Below the pieces are notes generated by a model. The model was not told the origin of the DNA. It saw only the letters and a list, made by a program, of their open reading frames with translations, and made no database searches. From the NCBI GenBank assembly GCA_009927055.1, contig RFNS01000297.1, positions 1 through 46,881 of the forward strand: a DNA stretch of 46,881 nucleotides, in the 5' to 3' direction. A program made the position numbers and the translations under genes. Shown piece by piece: positions 35,658-44,696 of this stretch; the first letter of the stretch is position 1; every line of letters starts with the position of its first letter. Origin of the DNA: Alphaproteobacteria bacterium. GTDB lineage: Bacteria; Pseudomonadota; Alphaproteobacteria; UBA9219; RFNS01.

Positions 35658-36455
35658 ATGACACATCATTTCCTAAAAATCGCCACGTGGAATATCAATT
35701 CGGTGCGGGCGCGGCTGCCGCTGCTACTGGCATGGTTGCAGCAGCACAAGCCCGATGTGCTGATGCTTCAGGAAATCAAGTGCGAGCACGCGGTTTTTCC
35801 GTTTCTTGAGATCGAGGCGATGGGATACACCGCCCTGGTGCATGGCCAAAAATCATACAACGGCGTGGCGATCCTTAGCACACATCCCATACAGGAAAAA
35901 AGCCGAAGCCTGATAAGCGAGGATAATGAACCCGCGCGTTTTTTGTGCGCCGAGATTGAGGGCGTGGATTGTATGAACATTTATGCGCCCAACGGCAACC
36001 CGCGCATGGATGATGCAGGCCTTACCGAAAAATTCCGCTATAAGCTGCGGTGGTATGCGGCGCTGGTGGCCGATGTTCAACAACGTCTGTCGCAGCATCG
36101 CGCCGTGGTGCTGGCGGGCGATTATAATATTATTCCAGAAGCGGTGGACGCCGCCAACGCCGCGGCGTGGGAAGGCGATGCGCTGTACGTGCCCGAGGTG
36201 CGCAAACAATGGCGCCACCTGATGAACTTAGGCTTATACGATGCGTGGCGCACCCTGCACGGCACACAGCAGGCTTATACGTTCTGGGATTATCAGGCCG
36301 GCGCCTTTCAGCGCGATGATGGCATTCGTATCGATCATTTTTTGCTGACGCCATCACTGGCCGATCGTTTGGAAAATTGCACCATTCACCGCGAGATGCG
36401 CGCGAAAGAAAAAGCCTCAGACCACGTGCCGGTGATGATCAGCCTTGGTGCTTGA
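35658..36455 (+). CDS. xthA: Exodeoxyribonuclease III / AP endonuclease
   Basis: EEP-fold nuclease of base excision repair. N12 (TWNINSVRARL), E39 (MLQEIKCE), VAILSTHP, NIYAPNGNP, metal-binding VLAGDYNIIPEAVD, and the C-terminal RIDHFLLT and SDHVPV with the general-base His are all in place. 265 residues. Overlaps the convergent glycosyltransferase gene by 17 bases. Confidence 0.96.
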   Translation: MTHHFLKIATWNINSVRARLPLLLAWLQQHKPDVLMLQEIKCEHAVFPFLEIEAMGYTALVHGQKSYNGVAILSTHPIQEKSRSLISEDNEPARFLCAEIEGVDCMNIYAPNGNPRMDDAGLTEKFRYKLRWYAALVADVQQRLSQHRAVVLAGDYNIIPEAVDAANAAAWEGDALYVPEVRKQWRHLMNLGLYDAWRTLHGTQQAYTFWDYQAGAFQRDDGIRIDHFLLTPSLADRLENCTIHREMRAKEKASDHVPVMISLGA

Positions 36456-37593
36456 TCTGCACCAGGCCCAGCATAAAGGCCGTAAAACCCAGCTGAATAC
36501 CCGTCACAATGGCGGTGGCCGCCAGCAGCAAAATACGCATGATGTGGCTGTAGTTGAGGGCGCCAAAATTGGCCATGCGCCATTCGTGCGCGCACCACAA
36601 CACGCCGCCAAACCCCACACACAACATGGCGGCCGCCACCAGCAGCAACCGTTCGGTTGACAGAAGATCAAGCATGCGGTTGAGCGAGGGATGGGGCGGC
36701 AGAATGCCGCTGGCCACAGCGCTGGCCCGCGCAATCATGCCGAAGCTGAGCGCCTGCACCCCCACCATGATGCTGAGCGTGGCCACAAGCATGGAATGAA
36801 GATCGAGGCCCACGCCCTCGGCGATCATGAACGGCCCCGGCAGAATAAGGGCCGACAAAAGCCCGCCCAGCACCACCAACGCCAAACCAGGATAAAGATA
36901 AAGCCAGCGCGGCGAATAAAGCAGCAGAAAACGCAAATGCCGCCACCCATCGCGCCAGGTGCGCAGGTGCGATTGGCGCGCGGGATGCGGCGGCAACAGC
37001 TTGACCGGCACTTCATCGATGATCAGTTGCGACAGGGCGGCGCGCACAATCATTTCACTGGCAAATTCCATGCCCGTGGTGCGCAGGTTGAGCGCCAAAA
37101 TTTTTTCACGATCAAACCCGCGCAGACCGCAGTGAAAATCGCCAATCTTTAATCCAAAAAACAAACGCCCCAGCCACGAAAGAACCGGATTGCCAAGATA
37201 TTGGTGCAACAACGGCATGGCCCCTTTGGCAATGCCGCCCTTAAAACGGTTACCCACCACCATGTCGGCGCCGGCCTGAAGGCGGGCCAGCATGGCCGCG
37301 CCATCCATAAAATCATAGGTGCCATCGGCATCGGCCATGATCACATAACGCGCGCGCGCCGCCGCAATGCCCGCCATCAGCGCCGCACCATAGCCGCGTG
37401 TGGCCACCGGCACCACGCGGGCGCCCGCCGCTTCGGCAATCGCCTGCGATCCATCGGTGCTGCCGTTATCGGCCACAATCACTTCGCCGCTGAGGCCCAG
37501 TGTCTCGATCAACTGAAAGGCGCGTTGAATGCACACCCCCAGCGTTCGGGCTTCGTTCAGACACGGCATAAGAAGGGCGAGGGTGGCGGTCAT
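36439..37593 (-). CDS. Family 2 glycosyltransferase with C-terminal membrane domain
   Basis: 384 residues. N-terminal GT-A domain (1-225): LALLMPCLNEARTLG, VIVADNGSTDGSQ, and DADGTYDFMDG carrying the DxD motif; GNRFKGGI and DFHCGLRGFDRE follow. The C-terminal part has about four transmembrane helices (225-380). This resembles dolichyl- or polyprenyl-phosphate hexose synthases, so the acceptor is probably a lipid carrier; the sugar is unknown. The start at 37593 gives the family N-terminus; an in-frame ATG at 37644 adds 17 nonconserved residues. Divergent from the exporter genes. Confidence 0.9.
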   Translation of the reverse strand: MTATLALLMPCLNEARTLGVCIQRAFQLIETLGLSGEVIVADNGSTDGSQAIAEAAGARVVPVATRGYGAALMAGIAAARARYVIMADADGTYDFMDGAAMLARLQAGADMVVGNRFKGGIAKGAMPLLHQYLGNPVLSWLGRLFFGLKIGDFHCGLRGFDREKILALNLRTTGMEFASEMIVRAALSQLIIDEVPVKLLPPHPARQSHLRTWRDGWRHLRFLLLYSPRWLYLYPGLALVVLGGLLSALILPGPFMIAEGVGLDLHSMLVATLSIMVGVQALSFGMIARASAVASGILPPHPSLNRMLDLLSTERLLLVAAAMLCVGFGGVLWCAHEWRMANFGALNYSHIMRILLLAATAIVTGIQLGFTAFMLGLVQIKHQG

Positions 37594-37655
37594 TGTGATC
37601 GTGGTGAGAATACTATAGTGATGATAACAGGAAAGATCACGCAACCAGAAATCAC

Positions 37656-38807
37656 ATGTTCCAACTGGCCCTTCAAATGTTATTTGGCGATCGTGGCAAA
37701 TATATCGCCCTGGTGCTGGGCATTACCTTTGCCGCGCTGATTATGACCCAGCAACCATCAATTTTTCTGGGCCTCATGACGCGCACCTATGCCTATATCG
37801 AGAATTTGCGTCTGCCCGATATTTGGGTGATGGACCCCGGCATTGAATTTGTGGAAGAAAACAAACCCATGCGCGATACCGACTTGCAGCTGGTGCGCGG
37901 GGCGCCGGGTGTGGCGTGGGCCGTGCCGCTGCACAAAAGCCTGATCACGGCGCGTCTACCCGATGGCAACCGCCGTCTGATTGATTTAAGCGGGCTGGAT
38001 GATGCCACGCTGGTGGGTGCGCCCGCGGTGATGATTGAAGGACGCATTGATGATTTGCGCCGTGCCGATGCGATTATCGTCGATGCCGAAGCCGCGCGAA
38101 ACAGGCTGGCGTTTATTGACCCCATCACCAACAAAAAGCGCGGCGTGCGCGTGGGCGATGTGCTGGAAGTGAACGACAAGCGCGCGCTGGTGGTGGGCAT
38201 TAGCAAGGCCGTGCGAACCTTTACCGTGCAGCCGCTTGTTTACACAACCTATAGTCGCGCCATTGCGTGGGTGCCGCCGCAGCGGCGCATGCTTTCTTAT
38301 ATTCTGGTGAAGGCGCAAGGGAACCCCGATGATGTGGCCAAAAGCATTACGCAGCGCACGGGGTTGAAGGCCATGACTGCCGACGATTTTAAGTGGGCCA
38401 ACCTGAATTATTGGATGAAAAACACCGGCATTCCCATCAACTTTGGCATTTCGGTAATGCTGGGTTTTCTGGTGGGTGCGGCCATTGCGGGGCAAACTTT
38501 TTTCAGTTTCGTGCGCGAGAATTTGAAACAGTTCGCCGCGTTGAAGGCCATGGGCATGAGCCATGCGCGTCTGGCCGGCATGGTGATGGTGCAGGCCCTG
38601 ACCGTGGGGTTGATTGGTTATGGTTTTGGCGTGGGCCTGACAGCCGCCTTTGGCCTGCGCATGAAGGACAGCGTGCTGGCGTTTTATTTCCCCTGGCAGC
38701 TGATGCTGTTTTCGCTGGCGGGCGTGCTGCTGATCATTACGGTTTCGGCCCTAATTGCCATGCGCACCATTTTCAAGGTCGATGCGGCCGAGGTGTTTCG
38801 GACTTAG
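37656..38807 (+). CDS. ABC exporter permease (FtsX/DevC type)
   Basis: 383 residues with the MacB/FtsX layout: one N-terminal membrane helix (about 15-35), a long periplasmic domain (40-260), and three C-terminal helices with QFAALKAMGMSHARLAGMVMVQA between the first two. This is the permease of a DevBCA-like exporter; the ATPase and fusion protein are encoded just downstream on the same strand but separated by a reversed gene. The start is at the ATG 37656, which lacks a clear ribosome site. Confidence 0.88.
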   Translation: MFQLALQMLFGDRGKYIALVLGITFAALIMTQQPSIFLGLMTRTYAYIENLRLPDIWVMDPGIEFVEENKPMRDTDLQLVRGAPGVAWAVPLHKSLITARLPDGNRRLIDLSGLDDATLVGAPAVMIEGRIDDLRRADAIIVDAEAARNRLAFIDPITNKKRGVRVGDVLEVNDKRALVVGISKAVRTFTVQPLVYTTYSRAIAWVPPQRRMLSYILVKAQGNPDDVAKSITQRTGLKAMTADDFKWANLNYWMKNTGIPINFGISVMLGFLVGAAIAGQTFFSFVRENLKQFAALKAMGMSHARLAGMVMVQALTVGLIGYGFGVGLTAAFGLRMKDSVLAFYFPWQLMLFSLAGVLLIITVSALIAMRTIFKVDAAEVFRT

Positions 38808-38827
38808 GCCCCTGATAACTTAACAGC

Positions 38828-39184
38828 CTATAGCGGTTTTGCCGTCAACACTCGTGGATACCAGCTAAGTAGAGAAACCCTTACACCGTTACTTTTAATC
38901 TCAACACGTCTCCCTGCATGTTGAAGAATCGTATTCTGCACATCTGCAGAGTTAGTTTTCAAGTGCCACCAGTCATCAGTATTTTCAAAAACACCGCAGT
39001 CTTTTGTATAGACAAGAAACTTGCTTGTTTGAGCGTCACCGCGGCCCGATACAATGCGCTCTCCCGCAACAGGGCTAGAAAGCGTACACTCTTGCTTTGC
39101 CACAGTCGCATAACGCCATACAGGAGTGCCCGCCACAATAAGCGCAGAACCAACGATGCCAAAAAGAACGACGATGTTTTTCAC
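38828..39184 (-). CDS. DUF1523-like exported or membrane-anchored protein
   Basis: 118 residues beginning with GTG after a TAGGAGA site. N-terminal hydrophobic segment (IVVLFGIVGSALIVAG) as signal or anchor, then a beta-rich domain. SKFLVYTKDCGVFENTDDW and the KTNSADVQNTI segment, with VRVSLLSWYPRVLTAKPL at the end, follow the DUF1523 pattern. Two cysteines (33, 63) could bond. It lies on the opposite strand between permease and ATPase of the exporter, and its DNA is more A+T-rich than its neighbours. Confidence 0.7.
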   Translation of the reverse strand: MKNIVVLFGIVGSALIVAGTPVWRYATVAKQECTLSSPVAGERIVSGRGDAQTSKFLVYTKDCGVFENTDDWWHLKTNSADVQNTILQHAGRRVEIKSNGVRVSLLSWYPRVLTAKPL

Positions 39185-39271
39185 TTTTTGTTTCTCCTAA
39201 CTTTTAGTGCATATCGACATGGTCACTACAATCCAATAAAAGAAAAAAGTCAATACAGCCTCCAAGGCATA

Positions 39272-40015
39272 ATGAACCTAGAAAAAAAAATCTTACTACC
39301 ACCCCCCGCCGTGCAGTGTCGCGGCATTGCCAAACATTTTGGCACAGGGGCCAATGTTGTTCATGCGCTGCGCGGGGTTGATTTAGATATTGCCGAGCGC
39401 GAGGTGATGATGCTGGTGGGGCCGTCTGGCTGTGGCAAAACAACGCTGCTGTCCATCATCGCGGGCATTCTCACGCCATCGGCCGGCGATTGCACCGTGT
39501 TCGACAACACCTATGCCCGCATGCGCAAAAACAAAATTGTTGCGTTTAGAGGAAAAAATGTGGGCTTTGTTTTTCAGCAATTCAATTTGCTGCCGGCCCT
39601 GACCGTGGCCGAGAATGTGGCGGTGCCCCTCATCATCAACGGCATGACGCATGCCAAAGCGGTGAAGGAAGCGCAAGGCGTGCTGGCCGAAGTGGGTCTG
39701 GGTGACAGAGTGCACGATATGCCCAACACATTATCGGGCGGACAGCAGCAGCGCGTGGCCATTGCGCGCGCGCTGGTGCATCAGCCGCGGTTGATTGTGT
39801 GTGATGAGCCAACCTCGGCCCTCGATCATGAAACGGGCGCGCGGATTATGGAGATGATGTGCCGCGCCGTGCATCAGCGCAACACCACCTTGCTGGTGGT
39901 CACGCACGACAGCCGCATTTTTGGCTACGCCCATCGCATCGCGCGCATGGATGATGGAAAAATTATCGACATCACCACCCCCGATAAACTTCTCAAGGAG
40001 CCTGGCTATGCCTAA
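39272..40015 (+). CDS. ABC exporter ATP-binding subunit (DevA/MacB-ATPase type)
   Basis: 247 residues. Walker A VGPSGCGKTTLL, Q-loop FVFQQFNLLPALT, signature TLSGGQQQRVAIARAL, Walker B LIVCDEPTSALD, H-loop VVTHDSRIF. The LolD/MacB/DevA-type sequence fits a mechanotransmission exporter with the FtsX-type permease upstream. The start at 39272 follows AAGG; longer in-frame readings run through the reversed DUF1523 gene and are rejected. The last 8 bases overlap the next gene. Confidence 0.93.
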   Translation: MNLEKKILLPPPAVQCRGIAKHFGTGANVVHALRGVDLDIAEREVMMLVGPSGCGKTTLLSIIAGILTPSAGDCTVFDNTYARMRKNKIVAFRGKNVGFVFQQFNLLPALTVAENVAVPLIINGMTHAKAVKEAQGVLAEVGLGDRVHDMPNTLSGGQQQRVAIARALVHQPRLIVCDEPTSALDHETGARIMEMMCRAVHQRNTTLLVVTHDSRIFGYAHRIARMDDGKIIDITTPDKLLKEPGYA

Positions 40016-40952
40016 GCAGATCATCTCGCGTTTTATTGTGCCCGCCCTTGGGTTGTCGGGTATTGGCTTTGCGCTTTATTTTACCACGGTGCTGGCTAAT
40101 CCGCCCGCCCCGCCGCCGCAGCAGCTGGCCCTGCCCGTGGAAACGCCGTTTGATGATACCATCTCGGCCAGCGGGGTGATTGAGGCGAACACCCGCAATA
40201 TCGAGATTGGAGCCTATCTTTCAGGCATCGTGACGCATGTGCTGGTCACCGAAGATCAGGAAGTGATGGCCGGTGATGCGCTGTTCAAGCAAGATGATAG
40301 CGCCGCGCAGGCCGAACTGGCGCAGCGTCAGGCCGATTTGGCCACGGCCGAAGCCACCATTCGGCAGGCGCAAGCCAATCTGGCCGAAAAGCAAGATCAA
40401 CTGAAGCGCGCCAAAACGTTGCAAAAAGGGTTGAGCGTGAGCGAGGAGCGCGTGGTGCAGGCGCAACTGCTGGTCGATAGCGCGCAGGCCGAAGTGCGTG
40501 TGGCCACGGCAAGGCGCGATGCCGCCAAAGCGGCGGTAGGTGCGGTGCAGGTCACGCTATCGCGACTCACCGTGACAGCCCCCATTGCCGGAAAAATTCT
40601 GCAGCTGAATGTGCGGCCAGGGGAATATATCAACGTGCAAGGCAATACGCCGCCCATGATTATGGGACACGTTCAACCGCTGCATGTGCGCGCCAGCATC
40701 GATGAAAATGATTTGTGGCGCTTCAAGGAAAACACCAAGGCCAAGGCGGCCCTTCGCGGCAACCGCGACGCGCAGTTTGATTTGACGTTTTTGCGCATCG
40801 AACCCTTGGTGATTCCTAAACGATCGCTGACAGGACAGACCGCCGAGCGCGTGGATACCCGCGTGATGGATGTGGTTTACGCCGTTCAACCAAACAATCT
40901 CAGGCTGTTTGTGGGCCAATTGGTTGATGTGTTCATTGAAACGGGCGAATAG
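40008..40952 (+). CDS. HlyD/DevB-type membrane-fusion (periplasmic adaptor) protein
   Basis: 314 residues. N-terminal membrane anchor (about 8-30), lipoyl/barrel-sandwich halves (DDTISASGVIEANTRNIEIG and TAPIAGKILQLNVRPGEYI) separated by an alpha-helical hairpin (about 95-180, Ala/Gln/Glu-rich coiled coil), then a beta-barrel. Connects the inner-membrane exporter to an outer-membrane channel, which is not encoded here. AAGGAG precedes the ATG, which overlaps the ATPase gene. Confidence 0.92.
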   Translation: MPKQIISRFIVPALGLSGIGFALYFTTVLANPPAPPPQQLALPVETPFDDTISASGVIEANTRNIEIGAYLSGIVTHVLVTEDQEVMAGDALFKQDDSAAQAELAQRQADLATAEATIRQAQANLAEKQDQLKRAKTLQKGLSVSEERVVQAQLLVDSAQAEVRVATARRDAAKAAVGAVQVTLSRLTVTAPIAGKILQLNVRPGEYINVQGNTPPMIMGHVQPLHVRASIDENDLWRFKENTKAKAALRGNRDAQFDLTFLRIEPLVIPKRSLTGQTAERVDTRVMDVVYAVQPNNLRLFVGQLVDVFIETGE

Positions 40953-41010
40953 TTTCAACGTGGTTTGTCAAAATTAACCGTGCAACGCTCTGTGAACTAA
41001 CCCGATTTTT

Positions 41011-41075
41011 TTTAGCGAAAGAAATTTTGTTTGAAAATAAAAAAAGTACTGTGTTAACCAAGGCTTTTCGCTAAA
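41011..41075. promoter_or_regulatory. Long-range inverted repeat in the RTX gene upstream region
   Basis: TTTAGCGAAA (41011-41020) and TTTCGCTAAA (41066-41075) are exact inverse complements around an A/T-rich 45-base centre containing TTGAAA (41031). This may be a pair of operator half-sites or an mRNA stem for the RTX gene. No confident -10 is seen. Confidence 0.4.
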
Positions 41076-41145
41076 TTGCATGCAAGGGAAAACGCCGACG
41101 TGGCATCAATTTTGAAAGCCACTTCACAACACGGGAGAGACACCA

Positions 41146-42597
41146 ATGCTCAGCAAATCAGAAACAGAAGCTCTTTATTGCCAGACAAATTTTATTCCCA
41201 CTGGTTCAACCAATCATCCTTTGGTGGGTAAAGCCCAGCTGATTATGGGTTTGGGCAACACTGGTTTTGCCTCGCAGTGGTATTTGACAGGCACCGATAC
41301 CAGCCGCCTGCCCAACTTCCGCGCTGTTTCGCCGGCGTCTGATGGGATTATTCTGCAAGATCGCGGCTACTGGCCTGTGACCGGCACGGTTTACACGGTG
41401 CTGGGTCAACACGTTTCGGCCGCCACACTCGGACCTTGGAACTATTTCACCGTGCTGCAAGATTGGAATTCGGTGAAAAATATTCAGCTGACATCGGTGA
41501 ACGCCGAGAAAGTGCAAACCAACGGCTTTGTGCACGTCGATGTGAACCTGGGCGGCAACAGCGCGCACGGCAGCGAAGTGGTTTTGCTGGCGGCCAAACG
41601 CGGCAACGTGCTGACCGGCCATGGCAACGACTACATCAACATCAAAGTGGCCAGCAACGAAACCACTTGGAGCAACGAATTCCGCATCAACAGCGGCAGT
41701 GGCCATGATCATGTGAAAATTGAAGCCTTTAACTTGGATGCGTTTAAGTGCCAAGACCCTTATAAAAATCTGGCTGAAGGTTTCTTGAAAACCGATGGCG
41801 CCTGGCAGCGTGTTTATGCCAACCTTGAAAACGGCAACGATATTTTCGACAGCACGTCGGTCAACACCCGCGATTATGTGAAAGCCGGCAACGGTGATGA
41901 TGTGGTGGCCACCGGTGGCGGCGATGACCGCGTCGATGGCGGTGCGGGCCGCGATCAAATCAACGGCGGCAACGGCAACGATATTCTGGATGCCGGATCG
42001 AACGGGCAATATGCGGACACTTATAAGGCTTTCTATAAAACGCTGTACAGCGAATGTGGCTGCTCGAAAGATGTCACCGGCCTGGTCAATGCCATGAAAG
42101 CGACCGCCGAAGTTGTGGTGGGTGGACAAGGCAACGATGTTCTGGTCAGCACCGGCAATGGCAGCGGCGTCGATGGCAGCGATATTTACACCGGCGGCAC
42201 CGGAGCCGATACATTCTTCTTCACCGGTCGCTGGGGCTTTGACGTGATCACCGACTTTGTGGGTGGCACATCGGGCGACAAACTGGCGCTGGATGGTTTC
42301 TTCACCGGCAGTACCGTGAAAACGGGCCTGTATGTGGCGAACGCCGATGGCGGCACCACGGCCGATGATCTTCTGGTGGTTCTGTGGCAGGGCACAAGCC
42401 TGCAGGCGGGTTCGCAACGCGCCATTCTGCTGGATGACTTCTTCACGCTGAACAACGGCGTGATCGATACCACCGGTTATAAAAACAAGCTGGTGACCGC
42501 AACGCAAATCGACGCGCTGGGCACCAACAGCATCTTTGAAACCGACAAGGCCGATCATGATGCGCTGAAAGCGTCGCTGGGCAACTTCTACGCCTAA
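41146..42597 (+). CDS. RTX (haemolysin-type calcium-binding repeat) protein
   Basis: 483 residues, no signal peptide, consistent with type I secretion. The N-terminal 230 residues are unassigned. Glycine/Asp nonapeptides occur at 247-284 (AGNGDDVVATGGGDDRVDGG and on to GNGNDILDAG) and at 325-360, ending GGTGADTFFFTGRWGFDVITDF, the usual last block of the beta-roll. Between the two sets lies a 40-residue insert with a C304/C306 pair (SECGCSKD); together with C12 and C202 this is unusual because RTX exports normally lack cysteine. GGGAG precedes the ATG, and a terminator follows. Confidence 0.9.
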   Translation: MLSKSETEALYCQTNFIPTGSTNHPLVGKAQLIMGLGNTGFASQWYLTGTDTSRLPNFRAVSPASDGIILQDRGYWPVTGTVYTVLGQHVSAATLGPWNYFTVLQDWNSVKNIQLTSVNAEKVQTNGFVHVDVNLGGNSAHGSEVVLLAAKRGNVLTGHGNDYINIKVASNETTWSNEFRINSGSGHDHVKIEAFNLDAFKCQDPYKNLAEGFLKTDGAWQRVYANLENGNDIFDSTSVNTRDYVKAGNGDDVVATGGGDDRVDGGAGRDQINGGNGNDILDAGSNGQYADTYKAFYKTLYSECGCSKDVTGLVNAMKATAEVVVGGQGNDVLVSTGNGSGVDGSDIYTGGTGADTFFFTGRWGFDVITDFVGGTSGDKLALDGFFTGSTVKTGLYVANADGGTTADDLLVVLWQGTSLQAGSQRAILLDDFFTLNNGVIDTTGYKNKLVTATQIDALGTNSIFETDKADHDALKASLGNFYA

Positions 42598-42626
42598 GCC
42601 GCTTTATCAAACAGCTGTATAAAATT

Positions 42627-42662
42627 AAAGGCCCGGAGAGGAAACTTTCTGGGCCTTTTTGT
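42627..42662 (+). terminator. Intrinsic terminator of the RTX gene
   Basis: AAAGGCCC pairs with GGGCCTTT across a partly paired 16-base loop, followed by a T tract. The rest of the gap to 42830 shows no further feature. Confidence 0.85.
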
Positions 42663-42830
42663 GTTTGTGCCGTTTTTTTGATGAGGGCGGCCCCCGTTCA
42701 ACTTACATCTGTTCTGTTGATATTCATCACAGAGCAGGGATGGGCAACACATAAGCATCACCCATGTCTATTCTTTATCCAATCGCTATCCAAACCCTAG
42801 CATAGGCGCCTCACAACAACACGCCATCGG

Positions 42831-43547
42831 CTAGGTGTGAGAGCCCCACATGCCCCGATATTCGGTCACGGTGGCGGGGGTTGTCAGGTTAAAGGCGCCA
42901 GGCAATTGTTCGGGGCTGGTGGCCACGGGCTGACGCCCATGGCTGCCGCTTCCCGGCATGTGGGGGCCAGAAAGACCATGGCCCCAAATGTTGGGCCCGC
43001 GCGCCTGCCCTTGCGGTGGCCCTAGGGTGGCCCCCGCCTCGCCCGCGCGCCACAGGGCCTGCTCGTTAAAGCCACGTTCGCTGATGCGTTTTTGCAAAGG
43101 CACCAACTGGCGGCCAATGGCCCACAGTTTTTCGGTCACATCCTCGGCCAGTTTTTTCCAATGATCAATTTGCTGCTGATACAGCGTCTGCGCGCTTTTC
43201 CACTGGCGGTCGCGCTCGCGCCACTGTTTAATTTCATGCTCCTGGCTTGTCGCAATCTGCTCCAACGCTTTGTAGTTTTCTTCCAGCGCCATCAGCCGCT
43301 GTTGCAGCGCCGTGATGTGACGCAGCGACACGGCAGTGGTTTCAGCATGCATGTGAACAGTGGGCGGGTTTGTTTTGGGGGATGTTTTGCCGCCCATCTG
43401 ACGCAGGCCGCTGGCCAGCACATCGGTCAGGGACAGGTTTTGCTTGGCCAACATGCCCTGCGCCAGCCGAATGGCCACGGTCACCTCGCCCTCGTGCGGG
43501 CTATCGAGCCGGGCCAGAATTTTAGAAAGTTTGTGGGTATCGTGCAT
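42831..43547 (-). CDS. Coiled-coil protein with DUF2786-like N-terminus
   Basis: 238 residues. The N-terminal LSKILARLDSPHEGEVTVAI and RLAQGMLAKQNLSLTDVL resemble the DUF2786 helical module. Residues 75-150 form a Gln/Glu/Lys-rich coiled coil (LQQRLMALEENYKALEQIA). The C-terminal 60 residues are Gly/Pro/His-rich and probably disordered. Function unknown. No Shine-Dalgarno site; a good -35/-10 pair ends 7 bases before the ATG. Confidence 0.7.
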   Translation of the reverse strand: MHDTHKLSKILARLDSPHEGEVTVAIRLAQGMLAKQNLSLTDVLASGLRQMGGKTSPKTNPPTVHMHAETTAVSLRHITALQQRLMALEENYKALEQIATSQEHEIKQWRERDRQWKSAQTLYQQQIDHWKKLAEDVTEKLWAIGRQLVPLQKRISERGFNEQALWRAGEAGATLGPPQGQARGPNIWGHGLSGPHMPGSGSHGRQPVATSPEQLPGAFNLTTPATVTEYRGMWGSHT

Positions 43548-43554
43548 GAATCAG

Positions 43555-43584
43555 ACAATACTACCTTAAAATGACCCGTATCAA
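43555..43584 (-). promoter_or_regulatory. Putative leaderless promoter of the DUF2786-like gene
   Basis: Minus strand TTGATA (43579-43584), 18-base spacer, TATTGT (43555-43560), then 7 bases to the ATG. The -35 abuts the stop of the small upstream gene. Confidence 0.5.
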
Positions 43585-43586
43585 AA

Positions 43587-43730
43587 CTATGGCTTCAACA
43601 TATATAATCCCCCAACCACCAAAAGCAGGGTTGCAAGTGTCCCACCGTAACATATGATCTGTTCTTTCCGATGTGGATCAGACAAAATTCCCCGCATCCG
43701 CCCTGTCAGTTCAACGGCCGCTTGCTTCAT
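43587..43730 (-). CDS. 47-residue single-pass membrane protein
   Basis: Reads MKQAAVELTGRMRGILSDPH, then a charged RKEQ, a C/G turn, and a C-terminal membrane helix (TLATLLLVVGGLYML) ending KP. AGGGTG lies about 6 bases before the ATG, and an A/T-rich GTATAATTTTATAC about 30 bases upstream could hold the -10. Layout resembles the 50-residue protein at 24979 (short soluble part plus C-terminal helix), but the sequences are not similar. No family recognised. Confidence 0.6.
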   Translation of the reverse strand: MKQAAVELTGRMRGILSDPHRKEQIICYGGTLATLLLVVGGLYMLKP

Positions 43731-43800
43731 CGAATCACCCTGCACAAAAGACACCGAGCGGTATAATTTTATACGCTGATGGCCATGCAGTGCAAGAGCG

Positions 43801-44676
43801 TTAGGCCGCCATGGCTTTCACCATGGTGGTGCCCAGGGCCGCCGGACTATCAGACACCATAAAGCCGGCCGATTTCATCGCCTCGATTTTATCGGCCGCA
43901 CTGCCCTTGCCCCCGCTGATGATGGCGCCCGCATGGCCCATGCGCCGGCCCGGAGGTGCCGTGACACCCGCAATAAAGCCCACAATGGGTTTTTTGTTTT
44001 TGCTGCGCCGATAAAAATCGGCCGCTTCTTCTTCGGCGCTGCCGCCAATTTCGCCGATCATGATGATGCCTTGTGTTTCATCATCGGCCAAAAACATTTC
44101 CAGCGCTTCGGTAAAGTTGGTGCCGTTCACCGGATCGCCGCCAATGCCAATGCACGTGGTTTGGCCAAGGCCCGCGGCGGTTGTTTGCGCCACCGATTCG
44201 TAGGTCAATGTGCCGGAGCGCGACACGATGCCGATTTTGCCGCGTTTGTGAATATGGCCGGGCATAATGCCAATTTTGCATTCGCCAGGGGTGATGACGC
44301 CAGGGCAGTTGGGGCCAATAAGGCGCGATTTGCTGTTTCTCAGCGCGGCTTTCACCGTCACCATATCGAGCACCGGAATACCTTCGGTGATGCACACAAT
44401 GAGCGGAATTTCAGCCGCGGCGGCTTCCAAAATCGCATCGGCCGCGAACGGTGGCGGCACATAAATAACGCTGGCGTTGCAGCCTGTTCTTTCTTTGGCT
44501 TCGGCCACGGTGTTAAACACAGGCAGGTTCAGGTGCGTGGTGCCCCCTTTGCCAGGCGTGACGCCGCCCACCATTTGGGTGCCATAGGCAATGGCCTGTT
44601 CACTGTGGAATGTCCCCTGCGAGCCTGTAAAACCCTGACAGATGACCTTGGTTTGTTTGCTAACTAGAACGGACAT
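43801..44676 (-). CDS. sucD: Succinyl-CoA synthetase (ADP/GDP-forming) subunit alpha
   Basis: TCA-cycle ligase subunit that binds CoA and carries the phospho-histidine. CoA-binding [46 protein letters not shown], and active-site H248 in [15 protein letters not shown]. 291 residues. AGGAG site 5 bases upstream. Third gene of sucC-orphan-sucD. Confidence 0.97.
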   Translation of the reverse strand: MSVLVSKQTKVICQGFTGSQGTFHSEQAIAYGTQMVGGVTPGKGGTTHLNLPVFNTVAEAKERTGCNASVIYVPPPFAADAILEAAAAEIPLIVCITEGIPVLDMVTVKAALRNSKSRLIGPNCPGVITPGECKIGIMPGHIHKRGKIGIVSRSGTLTYESVAQTTAAGLGQTTCIGIGGDPVNGTNFTEALEMFLADDETQGIIMIGEIGGSAEEEAADFYRRSKNKKPIVGFIAGVTAPPGRRMGHAGAIISGGKGSAADKIEAMKSAGFMVSDSPAALGTTMVKAMAA

Positions 44677-44696
44677 GGGTTGCTCCTAATGAGTGG

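Noticed and set aside
38918-39271. 118-codon N-terminal extension of the exporter ATPase
   Set aside because: It runs antisense through the DUF1523-like gene, and the internal ATG at 39272 has a ribosome site and the family N-terminus.
41206-42558. 450-codon open frame antisense to the RTX gene
   Set aside because: It mirrors the RTX coding frame, has no ribosome site or homology, and the RTX frame shows clear repeats. High G+C makes long antisense frames common here.
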